The position numbers were made by a program, and so were the translations under genes. Below the pieces are notes generated by a model that saw only the letters and a list, made by a program, of their open reading frames with translations, was not told where the DNA came from and searched no databases. Positions 63,210 to 64,000 of a stretch of 64,000 nucleotides of DNA are shown in pieces. Source of the DNA: Episyrphus balteatus (Eukaryota > Arthropoda > Insecta > Diptera > Syrphidae); assembly GCF_945859705.1 (NCBI RefSeq), contig NC_079134.1, positions 13,247,545-13,311,544 of the forward strand. Direction: 5' to 3'. Within the stretch, counting starts at the first letter, position 1; each line of letters opens with the position of its first letter.

Positions 63210-64000
63210 ACTGCATAAAGATGTTCGTTAAGATTTCCACGTCTTCATCAATAAATTGTCCTTCAAGGATTGTTGCGCCATTATTCATGTGTGTCGTAGC
63301 TTTCATATAAGCTGAATAATAATAATAGGAACCAATTTCGAAGAGTCCTTAAGCACATCCAAATAAAAATATTCTAAAGACAATTTATATAATTCTAGTG
63401 TAATGGTCAAATATCTTGATAACTCTTTTATACTCATGTCTGTAAATTTAAATTAACATATTATTCCAATAAGACGGTACTTTAACTTCATAACATACAA
63501 AATTAAGTAATCCATGTATCCTTTCTTCTAAGAAAAAGCAAACAACTTTCTTGATAACATCATTTTATCTACCCTAGAAAAAAATTAACATAATTTCTAA
63601 ACAACACTTTACAATCAAAGAAAAAGGATTAACATATGTTTCAAGTATGTCCTCAAAAACCAAGGTGTCTTTTCCTAAAGTCTAACTACTCAAATTGACT
63701 AACATATTCCGACCCAAGACAAAGGAGTTCAAGTAAAAAGGTGATAATTTGTGATTTCCTAATCCCAAATGCCCACATATCTTACCAAGAATTCTCTTGT
63801 CTTCCTTTTCAACACACCCAAAAGGATTACTTTGTATTCATTGCACAGAGAATGCACTGTAAAACCAGCAAACCTTCTGCTATCGACAAGTTTTCAGGTC
63901 ATTAAGTTTTGGTCCATGTTTTTTAGGAGGAAAAGAGGCGACAAACAAAAAACTAGAACACCAGAACATTGTCTGGGTTAGATTTTCTCGGTTGAATGGA
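63210..64000. other. No gene seen
   Basis: Moderate complexity, no recognised coding or repeat feature. Confidence 0.45.

Overview
The window looks like AT-rich, repeat-dense nuclear DNA from a fly (Diptera, probably a higher fly). Three things point there: two micropeptide ORFs of the dipteran sarcolamban type, small GT-AG introns of 50-80 nt, and a load of insect-type mobile elements (hAT, piggyBac, pogo, PIF/Harbinger-like, a CR1/Jockey-type LINE, a Penelope-like element). There are no operons or bacterial signals. Species cannot be decided from the sequence.

Layout. 1-8.5 kb: TIR elements, including a piggyBac-like element bounded by TTAA, a Harbinger-like MITE and a copy of a recurrent interspersed family called R1 here. 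8.56-9.82 kb (+): two micropeptide ORFs of 30 and 29 codons that I read as sarcolamban A-like and B-like, the SERCA-regulating peptides of fly muscle. 10-18 kb: a second R1 copy, a long fold-back element and a Harbinger-like MITE. 18.47-31.46 kb (-): a complete six-exon short-chain dehydrogenase/reductase gene (gene A, 334 codons) of the 17-beta-HSD type 12 / HSDL1-like group; its 11 kb first intron holds a hAT element, an 802-codon LINE ORF in antisense and two hAT MITEs. 32-36.5 kb: R1-family DNA in which one copy is interrupted by both a Harbinger-like and a pogo-like element. 37.08-45.97 kb (-): the tandem paralogue (gene B), with identical lengths for coding exons 2-5 but an in-frame TGA just after the NNVG motif; its 7.7 kb fourth intron carries a long hairpin, a hAT element with an internal minisatellite, a Penelope-like element (RT plus GIY-YIG) and a fold-back copy split by another hAT MITE. 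46-64 kb: mostly mobile DNA and unassigned intergenic sequence, including a 1 kb fold-back built from 171-bp tandem units, further R1 copies, a TIR element carrying a tRNA-like Pol III promoter, and a possible small coding exon at 57.8-58.0 kb.

How the genes work together: the sarcolamban-like pair would act in muscle sarcoplasmic reticulum on the Ca2+ pump SERCA. The two SDR genes encode membrane-anchored reductases probably acting on steroid or fatty acyl substrates at the ER. I see no functional link between the two sets; they are chromosomal neighbours. Everything else with coding character is transposon-derived.
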